From contig DCVO01000116.1 of the NCBI GenBank assembly GCA_002327405.1, positions 6,004-18,502 on the forward strand: a DNA stretch of 12,499 bases, written 5' to 3'. Below the pieces are notes generated by a model, which ran no database searches, had not been told where the DNA came from, and saw nothing but the letters and a program-made list of their open reading frames with translations. Of this stretch, positions 7,183 to 12,499 are shown piece after piece; position 1 is the first letter of the stretch, and each line of letters starts with the position of its first letter. Both the position numbers and the translations under genes were made by a program. The stretch is from Thiobacillus sp. UBA2186 (GTDB lineage Bacteria; Pseudomonadota; Gammaproteobacteria; Burkholderiales; Thiobacillaceae).

Positions 7183-7941
7183 ATGGGCCAGGTTAAGGAA
7201 ATTCACGTCGCCAGCTACAACATCCACAAGGGGTTGTCGCATTTCAACCGTCGGCTGACCATCCACGAAATGCGCGACAAGCTGTACAGCCTCGACGTGG
7301 ACCTGGCTTTCCTGCAGGAAGTGCAGGGCCTGCACGAAGGGCGCGCGGAGCGCTTCCCGCACTGGCCGGAGAAACCGCAGCTCGAATTCCTGGCCGATAC
7401 CCTGTGGACGGATTTCGCCTATGGCAAGAATGCGGTATATGACGAAGGCCACCACGGCAACGCCATTCTCTCGCGCTATCCCATTTTGAAATGGGAGAAC
7501 CTCGACATCTCCAGCCATTTCATGGAATCGCGCGGCATGCTGCATTGCGAACTGCATCCGCCGGGCTGGCGCGAGCCGCTGCACTGCATCAACGTGCATC
7601 TCGCGCTCACCGAGGGCGGACGCAACCGCCAGGTGCGCATGATCGCCGAGCGCATCCGCGCGAGCGTGCCGCAAACCGCGCCGCTGGTGCTGGCCGGCGA
7701 CTTCAACGACTGGCGCATGCGCGCTACCCGCTATCTGGCCGACGAGCTCGGCCTCAAGGAAGTGTTCGAGGTGCAGCACGGCCGCCACGCCCGCAGCTAC
7801 CCTTCGATGATGCCCTTGTTCTCGCTCGACCGCATCTACGTGCGCGGTCTCAGCGTGAAAGCCTGCAGCGTGCACGCCGGGCCGGTGTGGCACCGGCTTT
7901 CCGACCATGCCGCGCTGACGGCAACGCTGCTGCCTGAATGA
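7183..7941 (+). CDS. ybhP: YbhP-like endonuclease/exonuclease/phosphatase (EEP) family protein
   Basis: The 252-residue protein belongs to the Mg-dependent EEP superfamily (DNase I, exonuclease III, sphingomyelinase, inositol phosphatase). The active-site set is intact: N13 (SYNIHKG), E46 (LQEV), HHGNAILSRYP, NVHL, D173/N175 (GDFNDW) and D241/H242 (SDHAAL). Length and motif wording (FNRR, EFLADT.W.DFAYG.NAVY.EGHHGNA.LSRYP, LDRIYV) closely resemble E. coli YbhP, which also lies next to clsB (ybhO). The real substrate, nucleic acid or phospholipid/phosphodiester, is unknown; the clsB pairing favours a lipid-related role, which is inference. There is no signal peptide. The start codon is 9 bp after the nudB stop, without an obvious ribosome site, which suggests translational coupling. 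Confidence 0.92.
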   Translation: MGQVKEIHVASYNIHKGLSHFNRRLTIHEMRDKLYSLDVDLAFLQEVQGLHEGRAERFPHWPEKPQLEFLADTLWTDFAYGKNAVYDEGHHGNAILSRYPILKWENLDISSHFMESRGMLHCELHPPGWREPLHCINVHLALTEGGRNRQVRMIAERIRASVPQTAPLVLAGDFNDWRMRATRYLADELGLKEVFEVQHGRHARSYPSMMPLFSLDRIYVRGLSVKACSVHAGPVWHRLSDHAALTATLLPE

Positions 7942-7958
7942 ATCCGGAAAAGGCATTT

Positions 7959-8118
7959 TTGAACCACGGGGTTCACGGGGAAAAAGCATGAAGTCATGCG
8001 CCTGGTTGCCGCCAGAAATGACACAAGCCCCAGGCATGCAATCCCTTTCACCTCATGTGCTAAGGCAAATGCCTTTTGTACTGTCTTCCCCCGTGTTCCC
8101 CGTGCGCCCCGTGGTTAA
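7959..8118. repeat. Intergenic inverted element C (9-bp tandem-unit arms)
   Basis: The outer arms 7962-7982 and 8096-8116 are inverted repeats matching at 19 of 21 bases, with a 113-bp centre. The arm unit is CACGGGG plus two bases: two copies on the left, and three in the right arm read on the minus strand (the third copy inside the arm, before 8096). The left end again starts TTGAAC (7959-7964). The centre has a small perfect hairpin GCATGA/TCATGC (7986-7999) and AAGGC/GCCTT (8062-8066 with 8071-8075). It fills the 192-bp gap between ybhP and clsB and looks non-coding. Confidence 0.85.
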
Positions 8119-8133
8119 TCGGGTTTTCAGGAA

Positions 8134-9297
8134 ATGAAAGGCTACGTTTCCGGCAATCGCATCACCCTGCTCAAGAACGGTGCCGAATATTTTCCGGCGC
8201 TCGAAGCCGCCATCGACCATGCGCGCGAACACGTTCATCTGGAAACCTATATTTACCGCGATGACGAAAGCGGCCGGCGCATTGCGCAAGCCCTGATCCG
8301 CGCCGCCGCGCGAGGGGTCAAGGTCCATTTTCTGGTCGACGGTTTCGGTTCGCAGCCGCTGCCGCAGCAATTGCTGCAAACGATGCGCGATGGCGGGGTG
8401 AAGGTGCTGGTTTACCGTCCTGAAACATCCCGCTGGCGCTTGCGGCGATACCGGTTGCGACGCCTGCACCGCAAGCTGGCGCTGGTGGATTCGAGCGTGG
8501 GGTTCATTGGCGGCATCAATATCGTCAACGACGCCGAGTCGCCGGCTGCGCCGCCGCAGTATGACTATGCCGTCGCGGTCGAAGGGCCGCTGGTGGGGGA
8601 GATTTTTTCGGCCATGCGCCGCTTGTGGAACATCGTGTCCTGGGCGCAGTTGCGCCAGGTGCGAAGCCGAGACCACCGGCGCGCACTACCGGTGGCGCCG
8701 GCCGGCAAGGTGCGTGCGCAGTTTCTGCTGCGCGACAATCTGCGCCATCGGCGCGCCATCGAGCGCGCATATCTGCGCGCGATCGGCAAGGCCCGCCATG
8801 AAATCGTGATTGCCAATGCCTACTTCCTGCCGGGTGCGCGTTTCCGCCATGCATTGGTCGCCGCGGCGGAGCGTGGGCTACGGGTGGTGGTGCTGGTGCA
8901 GGGGCGCACCGACCATCCCATGGCGAATTACGCCAAGCAGGCCTTCTACGGGACCCTGTTGCAGGCCGGCGTGGAAATCTACGAATATCAGAAGAGCGTG
9001 CTGCATGCGAAGACGGCGGTCATCGACGGCATCTGGGCAACGGTGGGTTCTTCCAACATCGACCCGTTCAGCCTGGTGCTGTCGCGCGAGGCGAACGTGG
9101 CGGTTTACGACCGCGGCTTCGCCGGCGAACTTCGGGCGAGCATGCAGCAGGAAATGGACAGCGGCGCGGTGCGCATCCTGCCAGAATCGCTGCAATCCTT
9201 GCCCATGCACAGGCGCTTCCTGATCTGGCTGAGCTACGGCATCGTGCGGCTGTTGATGGGCATGGTCAATTACCCCCACAACGAGCCGAAGCGCTAG
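8134..9297 (+). CDS. clsB: Cardiolipin synthase B-type phospholipase D family protein
   Basis: This 387-residue phospholipase D superfamily enzyme is predicted to make cardiolipin (or exchange phospholipid head groups) at the inner membrane. Two complete HKD motifs are present: H112-R-K114-x4-D119 followed by GFIGGINI, and H291-A-K293-x4-D298 followed by ATVGSSNID. There is no N-terminal membrane anchor, as in ClsB/YbhO and unlike ClsA. The start MKGYVSGNRITLLKNGAEYFPAL aligns with the E. coli ClsB N-terminus. An AGGA (8129-8132) lies only one base before the ATG, too close for a normal Shine-Dalgarno site, so initiation signals are weak. The C-terminal RFLIWLSYGIVRLLMG is a possible amphipathic or membrane-contact helix. 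It follows ybhP as in E. coli, with repeat element C between them. Confidence 0.94.
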   Translation: MKGYVSGNRITLLKNGAEYFPALEAAIDHAREHVHLETYIYRDDESGRRIAQALIRAAARGVKVHFLVDGFGSQPLPQQLLQTMRDGGVKVLVYRPETSRWRLRRYRLRRLHRKLALVDSSVGFIGGINIVNDAESPAAPPQYDYAVAVEGPLVGEIFSAMRRLWNIVSWAQLRQVRSRDHRRALPVAPAGKVRAQFLLRDNLRHRRAIERAYLRAIGKARHEIVIANAYFLPGARFRHALVAAAERGLRVVVLVQGRTDHPMANYAKQAFYGTLLQAGVEIYEYQKSVLHAKTAVIDGIWATVGSSNIDPFSLVLSREANVAVYDRGFAGELRASMQQEMDSGAVRILPESLQSLPMHRRFLIWLSYGIVRLLMGMVNYPHNEPKR

Positions 9298-9307
9298 GAA
9301 GGACAGT

Positions 9308-9437
9308 CTTCAGTTATCGGTAACTTGTGCTTTTCTTTTACCGCCGACCGCCGACCGCCGACCGCCGACCGCCGACCGCCGACCGCCGACCGCCGACCGC
9401 CGACCGCCGACCGCCGACCGCCGACCGATAACCGAAG
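9308..9437. repeat. Element D: heptamer tandem array with inverted ends between convergent genes
   Basis: Exactly twelve perfect copies of ACCGCCG run from 9340 to 9423, followed by two variant units, ACCGATA (9424-9430) and ACCGAAG (9431-9437). The left end, 9308-9321 (CTTCAGT TATCGGT), is the inverted form of these two variant units, matching at 13 of 14 bases. Between the left end and the array lies an 18-bp T-rich stretch (9322-9339). A second inverted pair GTAACTT (9320-9326) / AAGTTAC (9435-9441) overlaps the first. The array ends one base before the yjgR stop codon. On the minus strand it reads as CGGCGGT, rich in GG pairs. The frames through it encode only a simple GRRSAVG-type repeat and are not taken as genes. 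Confidence 0.92.
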
Positions 9438-10937
9438 TTACTTCCTGCCGCCGAGGATGCCGCCCAGGACCCCGCGCAGGATCTGGCGGCCGAGCTGGCT
9501 GCCGATGGTGCGCGCGGCGCTTTTGACCATGGCTTCGACCACGCCCTGGCGACGGCCGCTGCCGCCGAGCACGCCGCCAAGCGTGCCGAGTACCCCGCCT
9601 GCGGCGGTTTCCTTGTTCGCTTGCGGCGGCACGGCCTTTTCGGCGTGCTGCGCGGCCAGCTGTTCGGCGCGCGCCTTGAGCATTTCGTAGGCCGATTCGC
9701 GATCGCGAGTCTTTTCGTAGACGCCGGCCACCAGCGAGTTGTCGATGAGTTTCCGGCGCTGCTCGGGCGTGATGGGGCCGATCTGGCCGGTGGGCGGCAG
9801 GATGAAGGCGCGCTCGACGATGCCGGGGCGGCCTTTTCCATCCAGGAAGGACACCAGCGCCTCGCCCACGCCGAGTTCGGTGATGGCGGCTTCCTCGTCC
9901 AGCGCCACGTTGTCGCGCATGGTCTGCGCCGCCGCGCGCACCGCCTTCTGGTCGCGCGGAGTGAAGGCGCGCAGCGCGTGCTGCACGCGGTTGCCGAGCT
10001 GGGACAGCACGCGATCCGGCACGTCGGCCGGGTTCTGGGTGACGAAATATACGCCCACGCCCTTGGAGCGGATGAGGCGCACCACCTGCTCGATTTTTTC
10101 CACCAGCGCATCGGGCGCATCGGTGAACAGCAGATGGGCTTCGTCGAAGAAGAACACCAGCTTCGGTTTGTCGAGATCGCCGGCTTCGGGCAGGTTCTCG
10201 AACAGTTCGGAGAGCAGCCACAACAATAGTGTGGCGTACATCCTGGGCGACTGCATCAGCTTGTCGGCGGACAGGATGTTGATGACGCCCTTGCCACGCA
10301 GGGACTGCATGAGGTCTTCGATGTTCAGCATGGGCTCGCCGAAAATCTTGTCGCCGCCCTGGGATTCCAGCGCCAATAACCCTCTCTGAATGGCACCGAT
10401 GGAAGCGGCGGAAACATTGCCGTAGTCGGTGGTGAATTCCTTCGCGTTCTCGCCGACGAAGGCCAGCATGGCGCGCAGGTCCTTGAGGTCGAGCAGCAGC
10501 AATCCGTTATCGTCCGCCACCTTGAACACCAGGTTCAGCACGCCGGACTGGGTTTCGTTGAGGTCGAGCATGCGCGCGAGCAGCAGCGGCCCCATGTCGG
10601 ACACGGTGGCGCGCACCGGATGGCCCATCTCGCCGAAGGGATCCCACAGCGTGGCGGGGTAGCCGCGGTATTCGAAGCCTTCGAGCTGGAGCTTCTCCAC
10701 GCGCTCGGCCACCTTGGGGTTGCCGCCGCCGGGCTGCGAGATGCCGGAGAGATCGCCCTTCACGTCGGACATGAAGCAGGGCACGCCGATGCCGGAGAAG
10801 TGCTCGGCCAGGGTCTGCAGGGTCACGGTCTTGCCGGTGCCGGTGGCGCCGGTGACGAGGCCGTGGCGGTTGGCCATCTGCGGCAGGATGTTAAGTTCGG
10901 CGTTGTCGTTCTTGGCGATCAGCAGCGGCTCGGCCAT
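9438..10937 (-). CDS. yjgR: DUF853 / HerA-like P-loop ATPase (YjgR family)
   Basis: This 499-residue protein is of the DUF853 (helicase HerA-like) family. Walker A is GATGTGKT at residues 30-37 and Walker B is KLVFFFDEAHLL with D265/E266; a downstream VTQNPADVPDRVLSQLGNRVQHALRAFT segment carries the sensor and arginine region. The C-terminus is Gly-rich (LGGVLGTLGGVLGGS...GVLGGILGGRK), typical of the family. The cellular function is not established; HerA relatives move along DNA. The start is set by GAGGAG (10947-10952), 9 nt before ATG 10937. The reading frame stays open far upstream, but that part is antisense to ndh and unrelated. An in-frame ATG at 10970 is less likely. The gene lies downstream of the SCP2-like gene, past a terminator, and its stop codon TAA abuts repeat element D. 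Confidence 0.93.
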   Translation of the reverse strand: MAEPLLIAKNDNAELNILPQMANRHGLVTGATGTGKTVTLQTLAEHFSGIGVPCFMSDVKGDLSGISQPGGGNPKVAERVEKLQLEGFEYRGYPATLWDPFGEMGHPVRATVSDMGPLLLARMLDLNETQSGVLNLVFKVADDNGLLLLDLKDLRAMLAFVGENAKEFTTDYGNVSAASIGAIQRGLLALESQGGDKIFGEPMLNIEDLMQSLRGKGVINILSADKLMQSPRMYATLLLWLLSELFENLPEAGDLDKPKLVFFFDEAHLLFTDAPDALVEKIEQVVRLIRSKGVGVYFVTQNPADVPDRVLSQLGNRVQHALRAFTPRDQKAVRAAAQTMRDNVALDEEAAITELGVGEALVSFLDGKGRPGIVERAFILPPTGQIGPITPEQRRKLIDNSLVAGVYEKTRDRESAYEMLKARAEQLAAQHAEKAVPPQANKETAAGGVLGTLGGVLGGSGRRQGVVEAMVKSAARTIGSQLGRQILRGVLGGILGGRK

Positions 10938-10946
10938 GTATTTTTT

Positions 10947-10952
10947 CTCCTC
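10947..10952 (-). promoter_or_regulatory. Ribosome binding site deciding the yjgR start
   Basis: On the minus strand GAGGAG lies 9 nt upstream of the ATG at 10937 (MAEPLLIA). It also sits downstream of the alternative ATG at 10970, which it cannot serve. This fixes the protein at 499 residues. Confidence 0.7.
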
Positions 10953-10995
10953 GATGTCAGAAAGAATCATAGCCTCGTTTTGCCGGCGACCAGAC

Positions 10996-11022
10996 AAAAA
11001 ATGCAGCCCTGTCGCTGGCTGC
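10996..11022 (-). terminator. Intrinsic terminator after the SCP2-like gene
   Basis: Read on the minus strand, GCAGCC and GGCTGC (plus positions 11022-11017 and 11008-11003) form a perfect 6-bp stem with an 8-nt loop. An A and then six T follow (plus 11001-10996). It begins about 32 nt after the SCP2-like stop codon and lies upstream of the yjgR ribosome site. yjgR therefore probably has its own promoter or depends on read-through. Confidence 0.72.
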
Positions 11023-11053
11023 TCGCGGCAGGTTGAAGCGATGCTGTCCGCTT

Positions 11054-11449
11054 CTAGAGAATGGTGAACATGTGCAGAAAGGGTTTGGCCAGTTGCATCT
11101 GGCGGATCATGGCGCGGTAATCGCCGCTCTTGAACCGGATCTTGCCTTGGGCCACGGCGGGCCCCAGACTCATGATCGTCAGCGGCTGCTTGCGCCAGAC
11201 CTCCCATTGCCCGGGATCGGCGCGCAAATCCCAGTCGTAGGCCGAAGTGTCGCCGGTGTGGGTCAGTGAAGCCTTGACGATCTTGCCATCTTCCACCCGG
11301 AAGGCGATACGCGGGTGTTCTTCGTTCTTGTAGCCGAAGGCGATGAGCGAGTTGAACTTGGCCTGTGCCAGGGGCCCGGTCATTTCCGGCGTGCTGTTCC
11401 AGCGCGTGTAAAAGCCGCTCAGCCACTCCTTGTCGAACATGGTTGCCAT
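11054..11449 (-). CDS. SCP2-like (sterol carrier protein 2 fold) lipid-binding protein
   Basis: The 131-residue cytoplasmic protein resembles bacterial SCP2/sterol-transfer-like proteins. The pattern is a short N-terminal helix (FDKEWLSGFYTRWN), then strands IAFRVEDGKIVKASL and the YDWDLRADPGQWEVWR segment, then the GKIRFKSGDYRAMIRQM..AKPFLHMF end typical of the SCP2 pocket. Such proteins bind hydrophobic ligands such as fatty acyl chains; the bacterial ligand is unknown. The start is ATG 11449, chosen because GGAGG (plus 11458-11462) lies 8 nt upstream; ATG 11473 and ATG 11440 are alternatives. It is divergent from ndh across a 202-bp region and is followed by its own terminator before yjgR. 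The domain call rests on pattern recognition only. Confidence 0.8.
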   Translation of the reverse strand: MATMFDKEWLSGFYTRWNSTPEMTGPLAQAKFNSLIAFGYKNEEHPRIAFRVEDGKIVKASLTHTGDTSAYDWDLRADPGQWEVWRKQPLTIMSLGPAVAQGKIRFKSGDYRAMIRQMQLAKPFLHMFTIL

Positions 11450-11457
11450 GTTTGATA

Positions 11458-11462
11458 CCTCC
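11458..11462 (-). promoter_or_regulatory. Ribosome binding site deciding the SCP2-like gene start
   Basis: GGAGG on the minus strand lies 8 nt before the ATG at 11449, a near-ideal distance, whereas the upstream in-frame ATG at 11473 has no such site. It supports the 131-residue form (MATMFDKEW). Confidence 0.7.
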
Positions 11463-11583
11463 GCTAATGTCATTCAATGGGTCGAATAAAATGCTGTGCC
11501 CTTTGTCGGCTAGTATGACACGGGAAGAAGCGTCCTGAAACGCGCTCCTTTTTCCGGGGAGGCAGCGCGCACGACCCTTTTGC

Positions 11584-11633
11584 CGGACATGAATAGAAGT
11601 GTTTTCTAATATTGCGGGTATCATTGCGGCAAT
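11584..11633 (+). promoter_or_regulatory. Possible ndh promoter and operator-like direct repeat
   Basis: A weak sigma70-like pair is CGGACA (11584-11589) and TAATAT (11607-11612) with a 17-bp spacer, each matching consensus at 4 of 6 bases. Just downstream ATTGCGG occurs twice, at 11611-11617 and 11623-11629, 12 bp apart, and the second copy is part of the palindrome ATTGC-G-GCAAT (11623-11633). The repeat lies over the likely transcription start and could bind a regulator; nothing identifies which one. Confidence 0.3.
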
Positions 11634-11651
11634 AACGATTCGGAGAAGTTC

Positions 11652-12499
11652 GTGACCGTAGAGCAGCGCTTGCATGAGATCGTCATCGTCGGCGGCGGCG
11701 CCGGAGGGCTGGAATTGGCCACCCGGCTGGGCGACAGGCTGGGCAAGAAAAAGCGCGCGCACATCACCCTGATCGACTCCTCGCCCTCGCACATCTGGAA
11801 GCCGCTGCTGTACGAAGTCGCAGCCGGCAGCCTGGATTCCTACGCAGAACGGCTGGAATATCTCGCGCAGGGACACTGGCATGGCTTCACTTTCCGGCTC
11901 GGGCGCATGGACGGACTGGATCGCGGGCGCCAGGAAGTCAGCGTCGCGCCGACGCTCGACGACGAGGGCGTGGAAGTCATTCCGCGACGCAATTTCCGTT
12001 ACGACACCCTGATCATCGCGGTCGGCTCGGTCGGCAACGATTTCGGCGTGCCCGGCGTGAAGGAGCACTGCATCATGCTCGACACCCCCGAGCAGGCGCG
12101 CGAGTTCCATCGCCGCCACATCAATGCCTGCCTGCGCGCCAACACCCAGAGCGAGCCGGTGGCGCCCGGCCAGCTCACCATCGGCATCGTCGGCGCGGGC
12201 GCCACCGGCGTGGAGCTGGCCGCCGAACTGCACGACACCACGCGCGAACTGTCGGCCTACGGCATGGAAAACATCGAGCCCGACAAGAGCCTCAAACTGC
12301 TGATCGTCGAGGCTTCGGACCGCATCCTGCCCGGCTTGCCGCCGCGCCTGTCGGCCGCTGCCGCCGAGCGTCTCGACGAGCTCGGCGTGGAGATGCACAC
12401 GCGCGAACGCATCGTCGAGGTGCGCGAGAACGGCATGGTCACGGCAGACGGCAAGCTCATCCCGGCCAGCATGATGGTGTGGTCGGCCGGCATCAAGGC
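11652..12499 (+). CDS. ndh: Type II NADH dehydrogenase (NDH-2), 3' truncated by window edge
   Basis: The visible 282 residues are the N-terminal two thirds or so of a membrane-associated FAD-dependent NADH:quinone oxidoreductase that passes electrons to the quinone pool without pumping protons. The FAD-binding Rossmann motif is IVIVGGGAGGLELA (GGGAGG at residues 14-19). HIWKPLLYEVAAGS follows, as usual in NDH-2. A second nucleotide-binding motif GIVGAGATGVELAAEL (GAGATG at 181-186) binds NADH. The visible end, MMVWSAGIK, leads into the second flavin-binding region outside the window. The start is GTG 11652, with GGAG (11642-11645) 6 nt upstream; the frame has a stop at 11607 and no ATG, and the ATG at 11674 is out of frame. 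The gene is divergent from the SCP2-like gene. Confidence 0.93.
   Translation, partial: MTVEQRLHEIVIVGGGAGGLELATRLGDRLGKKKRAHITLIDSSPSHIWKPLLYEVAAGSLDSYAERLEYLAQGHWHGFTFRLGRMDGLDRGRQEVSVAPTLDDEGVEVIPRRNFRYDTLIIAVGSVGNDFGVPGVKEHCIMLDTPEQAREFHRRHINACLRANTQSEPVAPGQLTIGIVGAGATGVELAAELHDTTRELSAYGMENIEPDKSLKLLIVEASDRILPGLPPRLSAAAAERLDELGVEMHTRERIVEVRENGMVTADGKLIPASMMVWSAGIK

Noticed and set aside
6355..8037. A 560-codon minus-strand open frame antisense to aspS, nudB and ybhP.
   Set aside because: High-GC shadow of real plus-strand genes; its sequence shows only biased composition and no recognisable domain.
9311..9338. Terminator for clsB formed by AGTTA-TCGG-TAACT followed by a T-rich stretch.
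   Set aside because: Only a 5-bp AT-rich stem and an interrupted T-stretch; kept as part of element D rather than called as a terminator.
9340..9423. CRISPR-like array.
   Set aside because: The units are 7 bp with no spacers, so it is a simple tandem repeat.
9338..10221. Frames running from yjgR into the heptamer array and encoding GRRSAVG repeats.
   Set aside because: A 7-bp repeat keeps all frames open and gives the same simple peptide; these are out-of-frame readings of yjgR plus the array.
9438..12398. A minus-strand frame open for 986 codons that includes yjgR as its C-terminal half, suggesting a giant fusion protein.
   Set aside because: The upstream part is antisense to ndh and overlaps the SCP2-like gene in another frame, has no family features, and the Shine-Dalgarno site plus family N-terminus place the start at 10937.

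Overview
The window is a GC-rich bacterial chromosome segment. Gene content and protein style point to a betaproteobacterium, probably of the Nitrosomonadales type; this is inferred from family resemblance, not from any search. The strongest clue is the run fmdB-type zinc ribbon, DUF502 membrane protein, aspS, nudB, ybhP-like EEP hydrolase and clsB, an order familiar from that class. The aspartyl-tRNA synthetase also has the non-discriminating residue signature expected where AsnRS is absent.

Layout. Positions 1-3658 hold two tandem, same-strand, paralogous TonB-dependent outer-membrane receptors; the first is cut by the window edge. Positions 3659-9297 hold the fmdB to clsB cluster on the plus strand. 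An intrinsic terminator lies right after fmdB, so fmdB can be expressed apart from the rest. Positions 9438-11449 carry two minus-strand genes, an SCP2-like lipid-binding protein followed by the HerA/DUF853 ATPase yjgR, separated by a clear minus-strand terminator. From 11652 to the end a type II NADH dehydrogenase (ndh) starts divergently and runs off the edge.

How the genes relate. The plus-strand cluster mixes housekeeping functions: Asp/Asn-tRNA charging, pterin triphosphate hydrolysis for folate, and membrane phospholipid synthesis. The ybhP-clsB pair is also found adjacent in E. coli. The TonB receptors import an unknown ligand.

The most unusual content is between the genes. Three of the five junctions in the fmdB-clsB run (fmdB/DUF502, aspS/nudB, ybhP/clsB) hold a non-coding element made of two inverted arms. 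Each arm is built from a short tandem unit, 8 bp in two elements and 9 bp in the third, and the left arm always begins with TTGAAC. The first two are clearly the same family: one arm matches at 23 of 24 positions. A fourth, related-looking element between the convergent clsB and yjgR genes contains exactly twelve copies of the heptamer ACCGCCG with inverted ends. No CRISPR array, IS element, tRNA or rRNA was seen.
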